Shown: in pieces, positions 56,850-64,000 of the stretch
Numbering within the stretch: position 1 is the first letter of the stretch
Layout: each line of letters begins with the position of its first letter
NCBI GenBank assembly: GCA_963719345.1
Contig: CAVRCA010000001.1
Location: 434,001 to 498,000 of the forward strand
Source of the DNA: CAVRCA01 sp963719345
GTDB lineage: Bacteria > Pseudomonadota > Alphaproteobacteria > Acetobacterales > Acetobacteraceae
Length of the DNA stretch: 64,000 bases
Direction of reading: 5' to 3'
Made by a program: the position numbers and the translations under genes
The notes under the pieces: model-generated
The model's database searches: none
What the model was told of the DNA's origin: nothing
What the model saw: only the letters and a program-made list of their open reading frames with translations

Positions 56850-58077
56850 CTAAGCCGCCCGCCCGGCCACGAATTGCCTGGCAACCCCGCGGGCCGACTG
56901 GTCAAGCGCGAGAACAGCCTCAAGCGAGTTGGCACGCGGCGTGCCCAACCTGTCGAGCACGCGGCTCACCGTGCGCACGATATCCAGAAAACCGATCCGA
57001 CGCTGCAAGAAAGCCTCGACCGCGACCTCGTTGGCGGCGCTCAAAATGGTGGGGACGCCGCCGCCGGCGCGCAAGGCGTCCCGGGCGAGGCGGAGCGCCG
57101 GGAACCGCGTCTGGTCGGGCTCCTCGAACTCAAGCCGCCCGAGCGCGGCGAGGTCGAGACGCGGCGAGGTCGTCGGGAGCCGCTCCGGCCAAGCCAGGGT
57201 ATGCGCGATCGGGATGCGCATGTCCGGCGCCCCGAGCTGCGCCAGCACGCTGCCGTCATGATAGTAGACCAGCCCGTGCACGACCGATTGCGGATGCACC
57301 AGTACGCCGATCTGCGCCTCCGGCAAGCCGAACAGCCGCGCGGCCTCGATCAATTCGAGCCCCTTGTTCATCAAGGTCGCCGAATCGATGCTGATCTTGG
57401 CGCCCATCGACCAGACCGGGTGCCGAAGCGCCGCTTCCGGGGTCGCCGCCGCCATCGCCTCGCGCGTCGCGGTCCGGAACGGTCCGCCCGAAGCGGTCAG
57501 CACGATCTTTTCTACTGCGCCGCGGTTGCCGTCGGCCAACGACTGGAAGATCGCGTTGTGCTCCGAATTGACCGGCAGCAAGGTCGCCCCGGCTTCCCGG
57601 ACGGCCCGCAGCATCACCTCGCCGGCGCAGATCAGCGCTTCCTTGTTGGCCAGGGCCACCGCCGCGCCGCGCCGGATGGCGGCCAGCGTCGAGGCAAGCC
57701 CAGCCGCCCCGGTGATCGCGGCCATCGTCCAATCGGCCGCAAGCCCGGCCGCATCGACGACGGCGGCGGGACCCGCCGCTACCTCGCAGCCGGTCCCGGC
57801 GAGCGCTTCGCGCAGCGCGGACGCTCCAGCCGGATCGGCGATCACCGCCCGCTCGGCCCCGAGTAGCCGTGCCTGTGCGGCGCAGGACCAGGACGTTGCT
57901 GCCGCCCACCAACGCCCTGACCCGGAACCGCCCGGGAGCAGCGGCCAGCAAGTCGACCGTTTGCCGACCGACGCTGCCGGTGCTGCCCAGAACACTGACG
58001 GTCTTGACCACGGCAGTTCCACCCGCCACGGGGCGCGTCGCGAGGGAGTTGGACAGATCGGAGTTCATGAGGGACAT
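56850..58077 (-). CDS. dxr: 1-deoxy-D-xylulose 5-phosphate reductoisomerase (one indel)
   Basis: Second step of the MEP pathway, DXP to MEP; feeds isoprenoids and here also hopanoids. About 408 residues. NADPH motif LGSTGSVGRQTVDLL, VALANKEALICAGEV, LPVNSEHNAIFQSLA, SGGPFRT and WSMGAKISIDSATLMNKGLELIEA. One extra base near 57890, between NVLVL and AAQARLLG, breaks the frame; the rest is intact. ATG 58077, or 58068 nine bases later. Confidence 0.93.
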
Positions 58078-58107
58078 TCCGCCGGATCGTGCTTTTTGTT
58101 GGTGACC

Positions 58108-58986
58108 TTATTGCAACAGCGGCGTCACTGCCACAGCAGGCGGTTGGGCCCGACGGATGAGCGCCAGAAGGGCAGCAGTCGGAGAGGCGGCGAGGAAACC
58201 GTCCAGGCGATCCAGCAATCCCCCATGGCCGGGGATCAAGCGACCGGAATCCTTGACGCCGAACCGGCGTTTCAACGCGCTCTCCAGCAGATCGCCCAAC
58301 TGCGCGACCATGGCCAGCGCCGCGGAGACCAGTGCAACGCGCCCGAGCGGCAGCGGGTTGCCCGCCGGGTTGGCGATCCACAGGGCGGCGCCGTATCCCA
58401 CGCCGACGGCGGCCAGCAGCCCTCCCGCTGCGCCGGACCAAGTCTTGCCCGGCGAGATCCTCGGTGCGAGCCTGGGACCGCCGACCAGCCGGCCGGTCGC
58501 GTAGGCGCCGACGTCGCTGGCCCAGACGATCAGCGCCAGAAACAGCACATTGGCCCGCCCGCTCGCGTCATCTTGCCGCAGCCAGATCATCGCGACGGCG
58601 GAGAGGCCTATGTAGACCACGCCGGCGGCCAGACTGGCGGATCGACGGCGAGGGGCGCTCCGGCCCACCGCCAGCCCGCAGGCGAGTCCAAGGCCGATCG
58701 TCACGATCAGCAATGCGCCACGTATTTCACCGGCGGCGGCAAGCAGGCCGGTTGCGATGAGGGAGAGCGGTACCGCCAGTCCCGCGGGCGCCCGTGGCGG
58801 CGTGCGACACATGGCGATCCACTCGAAGGCCAGCACGGCGGAGGCCAGGATGACCAACAGCGCCCATGCGATGCCACCGATCCAGACGATGAGAACGGCG
58901 AGCGGCGCCAGGACCGCCGCCGAGACAACCCGGGTGCGCAGATCGGCCCATCGCAGCGCGCCGCCTTCAGCCGGGCCGTGCGCCAA
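58108..58986 (-). CDS. cdsA: Phosphatidate cytidylyltransferase
   Basis: Makes CDP-diacylglycerol, precursor of all phospholipids. 292 residues, seven to eight hydrophobic segments. The CDS signature is SPGKTWSGAAGGLLAAVGVG with RRFGVKDSGRLIPGHGGLLDRLDGF near the C-terminus. TTG 58986 overlaps the uppS 3' end by 20 bases, so the start is coupled. Confidence 0.94.
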   Translation of the reverse strand: MAHGPAEGGALRWADLRTRVVSAAVLAPLAVLIVWIGGIAWALLVILASAVLAFEWIAMCRTPPRAPAGLAVPLSLIATGLLAAAGEIRGALLIVTIGLGLACGLAVGRSAPRRRSASLAAGVVYIGLSAVAMIWLRQDDASGRANVLFLALIVWASDVGAYATGRLVGGPRLAPRISPGKTWSGAAGGLLAAVGVGYGAALWIANPAGNPLPLGRVALVSAALAMVAQLGDLLESALKRRFGVKDSGRLIPGHGGLLDRLDGFLAASPTAALLALIRRAQPPAVAVTPLLQ

Positions 58987-59789
58987 AGCGCCGCTCCCGA
59001 CGGGCGTATTCGGTCAGCGCGGCACTAAGATGGGACCGGCCAAAATCGGGCCAGAGCACGTCCTGGAACACCAGTTCAGAGTAGGCCGACTGCCACAGGA
59101 GAAAGTTCGAAAGCCGCTGCTCACCGCTGGTGCGAATGATCAGGTCGGGATCGGGCATGCCGGCCGTGAAAAGCTCGGCGGCAAACATCGCTTCGTCGAT
59201 CGCACCCGCATCGAGCCGGCCGGCCTGAGCGGCCTCGGCGAGCGCCCGCGCCGCGGCGATGATTTCATTACGTCCCCCGTAGTGAGAGCGCGACGGTCAG
59301 GTTCAGTCGGCCATTCGCGGCGGTGCTGCGTTCGGCCGCCGCGAGATCGGCGCGGATGTCGGCATCGAAGCGCGTCCGGTCGCCGATCACGCGCAGTCGG
59401 ACCCCGTTGGCACGCAGTTCGGCAATCTCGCTGCGCAGGTAGTGGCGCAGCAGGCCGGTAAGATCGAGGATCTCGCCGGCGGGACGACGCCAGTTCTCGC
59501 TGCTGAAGGCATAGATCGTCAGCCAGCCGACCTGCTCGGCGATGGCGGCCTCGATGGCCCGCCGCACCGCCCTGGCGCCTTCGCGGTGACCGGCCACCCG
59601 CGGCAGCCCGCGCGACGCGGCCCAGCGTCCGTTGCCGTCCATGATGATGGCGACGTGAGCAGGCGGCCGACCGCCGTCCGCCGCTGCCTCGGGCGATGCA
59701 ATTGCGGCGGACGGGACGGCGACGTCGGGCGACGACGCCTCGACCGCGCGGGCGCGGGCCGCAGCCGCGGACGGGCTCACTGCCGGCAT
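58967..59789 (-). CDS. uppS: Undecaprenyl diphosphate synthase (one indel)
   Basis: Cis-prenyltransferase making the C55 carrier for peptidoglycan and LPS. About 274 residues. IIMDGNGRWAASRG with catalytic Asp, GHREGARAVR, YAFSSENWRRP, and the C-terminal DPDLIIRTSGEQRLSNFLLWQ. An extra base near 59279 breaks SLSYGGRNEI; both sides match the family. The first ~40 residues (Ala/Ser-rich) are an unusual extension. Confidence 0.92.
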
Positions 59790-59795
59790 ACTCCC

Positions 59796-60362
59796 TCAGA
59801 CCTGCCGGATGTCCCGCTCTTTGTCGGCCAGGTTCTCGTCGACCCGCTTGACATACTGGTCGGTCAGCTTCTGCACCTCGTCATGCCACGTTCGAGCGTC
59901 GTCCTCGCCGATCGTATGCTTCTTCTCGAGCCCCTTGATCTGCTCCATGCCGTCCCGTCGCACCCCGCGCACCGCCACCCTTGCCCCTTCGGCGTAGCGC
60001 GCCGCCGTCTTGGCCAACTCGTTGCGCCGCTCGGTCGTGAGCAGCGGGATCGGAACCCGGACGACCTGGCCATCCGAGGCCGGATTGAGGCCCAGCCCGG
60101 CGTCGCGGATGGCCCGCTCGACCGCTCCCACCATGGTGCGGTCCCAGACCTGCACCGTCATCATGCGCGGCTCCGGTACCCCGATCGTGCCGACCTGGGT
60201 GATCGGCATCTCGGTCCCGTAGGCTTCGACCCGGACCGGTTCGAGCAGCGCCGGATTGGCGCGGCCGGTTCGCAACCCGGCGAATTCACGCCGGAGGGTC
60301 TCCATCGCCCCGTCCATCCGCCGTGTCAGGTCCTGCTTCAGGTTTTCAAGGTCGGCCGGCAT
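59796..60362 (-). CDS. frr: Ribosome recycling factor
   Basis: Splits the post-termination ribosome with EF-G. 188 residues. FAGLRTGRANPALLEPVRVEAYG, GVPEPRMMTVQVWDRTMVGAVERAI and the C-terminal DARTWHDEVQKLTDQYVKRVDE are typical. ATG 60362 has GGAGGG upstream. Ends 6 bases before uppS and follows pyrH by 19. Confidence 0.97.
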   Translation of the reverse strand: MPADLENLKQDLTRRMDGAMETLRREFAGLRTGRANPALLEPVRVEAYGTEMPITQVGTIGVPEPRMMTVQVWDRTMVGAVERAIRDAGLGLNPASDGQVVRVPIPLLTTERRNELAKTAARYAEGARVAVRGVRRDGMEQIKGLEKKHTIGEDDARTWHDEVQKLTDQYVKRVDENLADKERDIRQV

Positions 60363-60381
60363 CCGATCGCCCTCCCGCCGT

Positions 60382-61107
60382 TCATTGTTGCTCGACGATT
60401 TGCGTGAACCGCCCCTCGCCTCGCATGACTTGCGCAAAGGCTCCGGGGGCATGAATGTTGAACACCACGATCGGCAGCCCGTTTTCGCGGGCCAGGCTGA
60501 TCGCCGCCGCGTCCATCACCGCAAGATCCTGCGACAGAACCTGCAGGTAGCTGAGCTGGTCGTATCGGATCGCGTTCGGCACCCGGCGGGGATCGGCCGA
60601 ATAGACCCCATCGACCTGAGTGCCCTTGAGCAGCGCGTCGCAATCCATCTCCGCCGCCCGCAACGCCGCCGCGGTGTCGGTGGTGAAGAACGGGTTGCCC
60701 GTGCCCGCGGCAAAGATCACCACCCTGCCCTTCTCCATATGCCGAGCGGCGCGCCGGCGGATGTAGGGCTCGCACACGCTGGCCATCGGGATTGCCGACT
60801 GGACCCGGGTGGGCACCCCCTTCTTCTCAAGCGCGTTCTGCATGGCGAGCGCATTCATTACCGTTGCCAGCATGCCGATATAGTCGGCCTGCGCGCGGTC
60901 CATGCCGCCGGCCGCCGCCGAAACGCCCCGAAAGATGTTGCCGCCCCCGATGACGAGGCAGACTTCCACGCCCATGGCGACGACGTGACCGATGTCGCCT
61001 GCGATGGCGGCGACGATGTCGGTATCGAGCCCGTAGTCACGCCGGCCCATGAGGGCTTCGCCCGAAACCTTCAGGAGGACGCGCTGATAGGTCGGCTGGT
61101 CGGGCAT
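60382..61107 (-). CDS. pyrH: UMP kinase
   Basis: Phosphorylates UMP to UDP; regulated by GTP and UTP in the family. 241 residues. YQRVLLKVSGEALMG, VIGGGNIFRG, ADYIGMLATVMNALAMQ, FAAGTGNPFFTTDTAAALRA and VDGVYSADPR. Between tsf (154 bases upstream) and frr. Confidence 0.97.
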   Translation of the reverse strand: MPDQPTYQRVLLKVSGEALMGRRDYGLDTDIVAAIAGDIGHVVAMGVEVCLVIGGGNIFRGVSAAAGGMDRAQADYIGMLATVMNALAMQNALEKKGVPTRVQSAIPMASVCEPYIRRRAARHMEKGRVVIFAAGTGNPFFTTDTAAALRAAEMDCDALLKGTQVDGVYSADPRRVPNAIRYDQLSYLQVLSQDLAVMDAAAISLARENGLPIVVFNIHAPGAFAQVMRGEGRFTQIVEQQ

Positions 61108-61261
61108 TACGGACCGTTCTTTTTACCCGCCACGCCAGATTGCACTGCGCAGTCGGACGCGGATGGGACGGGAGCGGGCGGCACCCTAATGGCCGAGCGG
61201 GACCCGAACAAGCCATTCGCATGCGGGCCAGGAGATCTCGTCGGGGAGAACCCGTCCGCCC

Positions 61262-62212
61262 CTAGAGAGTGGCGCCCGACTCGTCCGTCGTCTCGCCGCC
61301 CGGTGTCGAGGCCGCCGCGGCGGCGACCTCGGCCGCGAAGTCGCCACCCTGCCTCTCGATGCCTTCGCCGAGCGCGAACCGGGCGAAGCCCGCCAGGGTG
61401 ACGCCGGCTTTCTGGGCGATCGCCTTCACCCGGCTCTCGCCGTCATGCACCCAGACCTGCTCGAGCAGCACAACCTCCTCGTAGTATTTGCTGATCCGGC
61501 CATTGACCATCTTCTCGATGATGGCCTCCGGCTTGCCTGAGGCGCGCGCCTGCTCGCTCAGAATTGCCTTCTCGCGCTCGAGCGCGGCGGGGTCGACCGA
61601 GCTGGTATCCAGCGCCTCCGGGCGGGCCGCCGCGACGTGCATGCCGACCTGGCGTCCGAGGGTCAGCACGGCCTCGGTCGGATCGGCTGCCTCGACTGCC
61701 ACCAGCACCCCGATCTTGCCGAGCCCGGGACGCAGCGCGTTGTGCATGTAGGTCGCGACGACGCCCTGCTCGACCGACAGCACCCGCGCACGCCGGATCG
61801 TCATGTTCTCGCCGATGGTCGCAACCAGGTGCGTCAGTTCCTCAGCGATGGTGCGGCCGCTGCCGGGGAACGGCGCCGCCTTGAGCGCCTCGACGTCATC
61901 GCCGACGGAAAGGGCGGCGTGCGCGACAGCCTCGACGAACGCCTGGAACGTCTCGTTGCGGGCGACGAAGTCGGTCTCGGCGTTCACCTCGACCATGGCG
62001 GCCCGGCGATCGGCCGAGGCGACACCGATCAACCCCTCGGCCGCGACCCGGCCGGACTTCTTGGCGGCCGCCGACAATCCCTTCTTGCGCAGCCAGTCGA
62101 TCGCCGCCTCGGTGTCGCCACCCGTCTCGGACAGCGCCTTCTTGCAGTCCATCATCCCCGCCCCGGTCTTCTCGCGCAGGTCTTTCACCAGGGCTGCCGT
62201 GATCTCGGCCAT
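61262..62212 (-). CDS. tsf: Elongation factor Ts
   Basis: Nucleotide exchange factor for EF-Tu. About 316 residues. UBA-like N-terminus AEITAALVKDLREKTGAGMM, the TDFVARN contact, and C-terminal ALEREKAILSEQARASGKPE. The second of two adjacent ATGs (62212) lies 7 bases after GGGAG. Follows rpsB after about 75 bases. Confidence 0.97.
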   Translation of the reverse strand: MAEITAALVKDLREKTGAGMMDCKKALSETGGDTEAAIDWLRKKGLSAAAKKSGRVAAEGLIGVASADRRAAMVEVNAETDFVARNETFQAFVEAVAHAALSVGDDVEALKAAPFPGSGRTIAEELTHLVATIGENMTIRRARVLSVEQGVVATYMHNALRPGLGKIGVLVAVEAADPTEAVLTLGRQVGMHVAAARPEALDTSSVDPAALEREKAILSEQARASGKPEAIIEKMVNGRISKYYEEVVLLEQVWVHDGESRVKAIAQKAGVTLAGFARFALGEGIERQGGDFAAEVAAAAASTPGGETTDESGATL

Positions 62213-62285
62213 CATACGTCTCCCAGAACTCAAAGGAGGAACCATTCCAAACGAGGAAGCCCGGGCGGCGATCCCGCCGGTCGCG

Positions 62286-63125
62286 TCAGTCCGGCCGGGC
62301 GCCGTTCAGCCAGGCGCCGTTCAGGCGGTCGGCTGCTCGGCCTGCGGCGCCTGCACCTACGCCGACCTGCGCATCCGGCAACGCCTCCATGGGCAGGTCC
62401 TCCGCTGCTCCGATGTCGCGGCCCGAAGCCGAGAGCTCGGCGCTGATGCCGTCCAGCACCGCCGTCGGCGACCAGGTCGCAATAGAGCGCAATCGCGCGG
62501 ATCGCGTCGTCGTTGCCCGGAATAGGATAAGTGACCCCGGTCGGATCGGAATTGCTGTCGAGCATCGGCGACAACCGGGATGCCGAGCTTGTTCGCCTCT
62601 TCGACCGCCATGCTTTTCCTTGTTGGTGTCGATGATGAACAGGATATCGGGCAGCCCGCCCATGTCCTTGATGCCGCCGAGCGCGCAGCTCCAGCTTGTC
62701 GCGGTCGCGGGTGATGTCCAGCACCTCCTTCTTGGTGAGGCCCTGGAGTCGCCGCCCAGCATGTCCTCGATCTGGCGCAGCCGCTTGATGCTGCCGGTGA
62801 TCGTCTTCCAGTTCGTCAGCATGCCGCCGAGCCAGCGGTGGTTCACATAGTACTGGCCGCAGCGTGGCGCTGTCCGCGACATACTCCGCCGCCGCCCGCT
62901 TGGTGCCGACGAACAGCACCCGCCCGCCGGCTCGCGACCACGTCGCGCACGGCCCGCAGCGCGCGATCGAGCATCGGGACGCTCTGCTGCAGGTCGATGA
63001 TGTGGATCCCGGTTGCGCACCCCGAACATGAAACGGCCCCATCTTGGGGTTCCAGCGTCGGGTGTGGTGACCGAAATGCACGCCAGCTTCGAGGAGCTGG
63101 CGCAAGTGAACTCAGGCATCGCCAT
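62286..63125 (-). CDS. rpsB: 30S ribosomal protein S2, disrupted by about ten 1-bp indels
   Basis: Identity is certain from fragments read across all three frames: MAMPEFT, RQLLEAGVHFGHHTRRWNPK, GIHIIDLQQSVPMLDRALRA, GRVLFVGTKRAAAEYV, NHRWLGGMLTNWKTITGSI, TKKEVLDITRDRDKLEL, GGLPDILFIIDTNKE, EEANKLGIPVVA, GVTYPIPGNDDAIRAIALYC and ISAELSASGRD. Frame changes occur about every 80 bases and include insertions and deletions. An essential gene cannot be like this, so the local sequence is poor. The exact C-terminus cannot be fixed; the stop at 62286 is one reading, another falls near 62320. ATG 63125. Confidence 0.9.
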   Translation of the reverse strand: MAMPEFTCASSSKLACISVTTPDAGTPRWGRFMFGVRNRDPHHRPAAERPDARSRAAGRARRGREPAGGCCSSAPSGRRRSMSRTAPRCGQYYVNHRWLGGMLTNWKTITGSIKRLRQIEDMLGGDSRASPRRRCWTSPATATSWSCALGGIKDMGGLPDILFIIDTNKEKHGGRRGEQARHPGCRRCSTAIPIRPGSLILFRATTTRSARLRSIATWSPTAVLDGISAELSASGRDIGAAEDLPMEALPDAQVGVGAGAAGRAADRLNGAWLNGARPD

Positions 63126-63368
63126 CGGCGTGTCCCTTTCTTCGTCCGGTTCTGCCTCCGCAGGGCATGCCGCCGACCGAGGCCGGGACACCGGACCCGC
63201 ATTGCTCCAGGTGGCTCTGTCACGTGGAGCAGAACGGGGAAGTCGCCCTGCGTGTGGATTACCGACCGCGGCTCAGGACCACGCAGCAACGCGCGCCCGA
63301 AAACGGGGCCGGCACGCGCGATATGGCCGCAACGGGGCCGGAACGCAAGCGCCGAGCGGGGCGGATGC

Positions 63369-64000
63369 TCAGCCGGTGGCCAGGGCGGGCCCGGCCAGGC
63401 CGTCCTGTCGCCGGCTCGGGCCACCGGCTCGATCTGCACGAAGCCGGCGAGCAGTCCGACCGTGACACCGAACTGCCAAGCGCGATCGTACGATCCCAGC
63501 ATGTCGTAGATCAGCCCGCCGCCCCAGGCGCCCAGGAAGGAACCCGCCTGGTGAACCATGAACGACAAGCCGAGCAGGGTCGCCATGTAGCGGGTGCCGA
63601 ACATCTCGGCCACCAAGCCGCTGGTCAACGGCATGACCCCCATCCACAACATCCCCATCGCCGCCGCGAACACCACCGTGCTGGCGGGCGTCGGCGGGAA
63701 GAAGAAGAATGCTGTCAGAACTCCCGACCGCAGGATGTAGAGCAGCCCGAGCAGGATGTGCTTGGGGTAACGCCCGCCGAGCCAGCCAAACAGCCAGGAT
63801 CCGATCACGTTGAACCCGCCGATGGTCGCCAGCGCCGTCGCGCCCAGCATCGGGTCCATGCCGCAGAGCGACAGGTACGTCGGCAGATGCGTGGTCAGGA
63901 ACACGAGATTGAGGCCGCAGACGAAGTAGGCGCCGCTCATCACCAGGAACGGGCGATGATGCACGGCCAAGCCGATCACCTGACGCATGCCGACGGCATC
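63369..64000 (-). CDS. MFS transporter, C-terminal part (partial)
   Basis: About 210 residues with six hydrophobic segments: FLVMSGAYFVCGLNLVFLTTHLP, TALATIGGFNVIGSWLFGWLGG, HILLGLLYILRSGVLTAFFFF, STVVFAAAMGMLWMGVMPLTSG, LGLSFMVHQAGSFLGAWGGG and WQFGVTVGLLAGFVQI. This is the second half of a 12-helix monocarboxylate/oxalate-type MFS carrier; the start is beyond base 64000. The open frame runs on towards rpsB, so a one-base shift near 63420 leading to the stop at 63369 is likely. Confidence 0.75.
   Translation of the reverse strand, partial: CRRHASGDRLGRASSPVPGDERRLLRLRPQSRVPDHASADVPVALRHGPDAGRDGAGDHRRVQRDRILAVWLARRALPQAHPARAALHPAVGSSDSILLLPADARQHGGVRGGDGDVVDGGHAVDQRLGGRDVRHPLHGDPARLVVHGSPGGFLPGRLGRRADLRHAGIVRSRLAVRCHGRTARRLRADRAGGPSRRQDGLAGPALATG

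Overview
The window is high-GC DNA from an alphaproteobacterium. The gene set fits Rhodospirillales and most resembles the acetic-acid-bacterium/Rhodopila side (inference from gene content, no database search). Pointers are a complete hopanoid locus (hpnA-B-C-D-E-shc-G), lipid A genes (lpxD, fabZ, lpxA, lpxI), the rpsB-tsf-pyrH-frr-uppS-cdsA-dxr-rseP-bamA core cluster, and a form II coxSLM operon.

Layout. 0-3.3 kb: form II Mo-hydroxylase operon coxS-coxL-coxM (minus), cut by the window edge. 3.7-10 kb: an aspartoacylase-like gene, a molybdopterin-binding (CinA-like) protein, a GNAT-Nudix fusion, an unknown protein, argJ and a parvulin PPIase, divergent from secA (10.3-13.0 kb). 13.1-15.5 kb: iron uptake locus ftrB-ftrC-ftrA beside a membrane protein. 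15.5-18.1 kb: DHA2 efflux pump and accA. 18.5-20.1 kb: two proteins of unknown function. 20.3-25.7 kb: a PruR-like SUOX-fold periplasmic protein, a DcpA-like GGDEF-EAL protein, then PTPS-III, a FolK::pteridine-reductase fusion and FolE. 25.9-27.0 kb: sfnG-like dimethylsulfone monooxygenase behind a palindromic operator. 27.1-36.6 kb: hopanoid locus with a transglycosylase and divergent hpnL. 36.6-39.4 kb: aldo/keto reductase and a polysaccharide flippase. 39.7 kb: tRNA-Ser(GCU). 40-47 kb: GST, gatBAC, ruvX, ycjF-ycjX, gloA. 47-63.1 kb: lpxI, lpxA, fabZ, lpxD, skp, bamA, rseP, dxr, cdsA, uppS, frr, pyrH, tsf, rpsB, nearly all minus strand, interrupted by a small plus-strand gene and a plus-strand sulfotransferase. 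63.4-64 kb: end of an MFS transporter.

The most interesting unit is 20.3-25.7 kb. A pterin-responsive c-di-GMP module (PruR-DcpA type, known from Agrobacterium) sits directly upstream of genes that could make and reduce the pterin: GTP cyclohydrolase I, a PTPS with the ExxHGH motif of type III enzymes, and HPPK fused to a PTR1/FolM-like reductase. Signal production and signal reading may therefore be encoded together.

Quality caveat. At least ten genes, several of them normally essential (rpsB, uppS, dxr, lpxD, skp, gatB), are broken by single-base insertions or deletions, and rpsB alone needs about ten corrections. These look like sequence errors rather than decay, so reading-frame breaks, apparent fusions and some 3' ends here should not be taken literally. 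Start codons are my choices from RBS, overlap and family N-termini.
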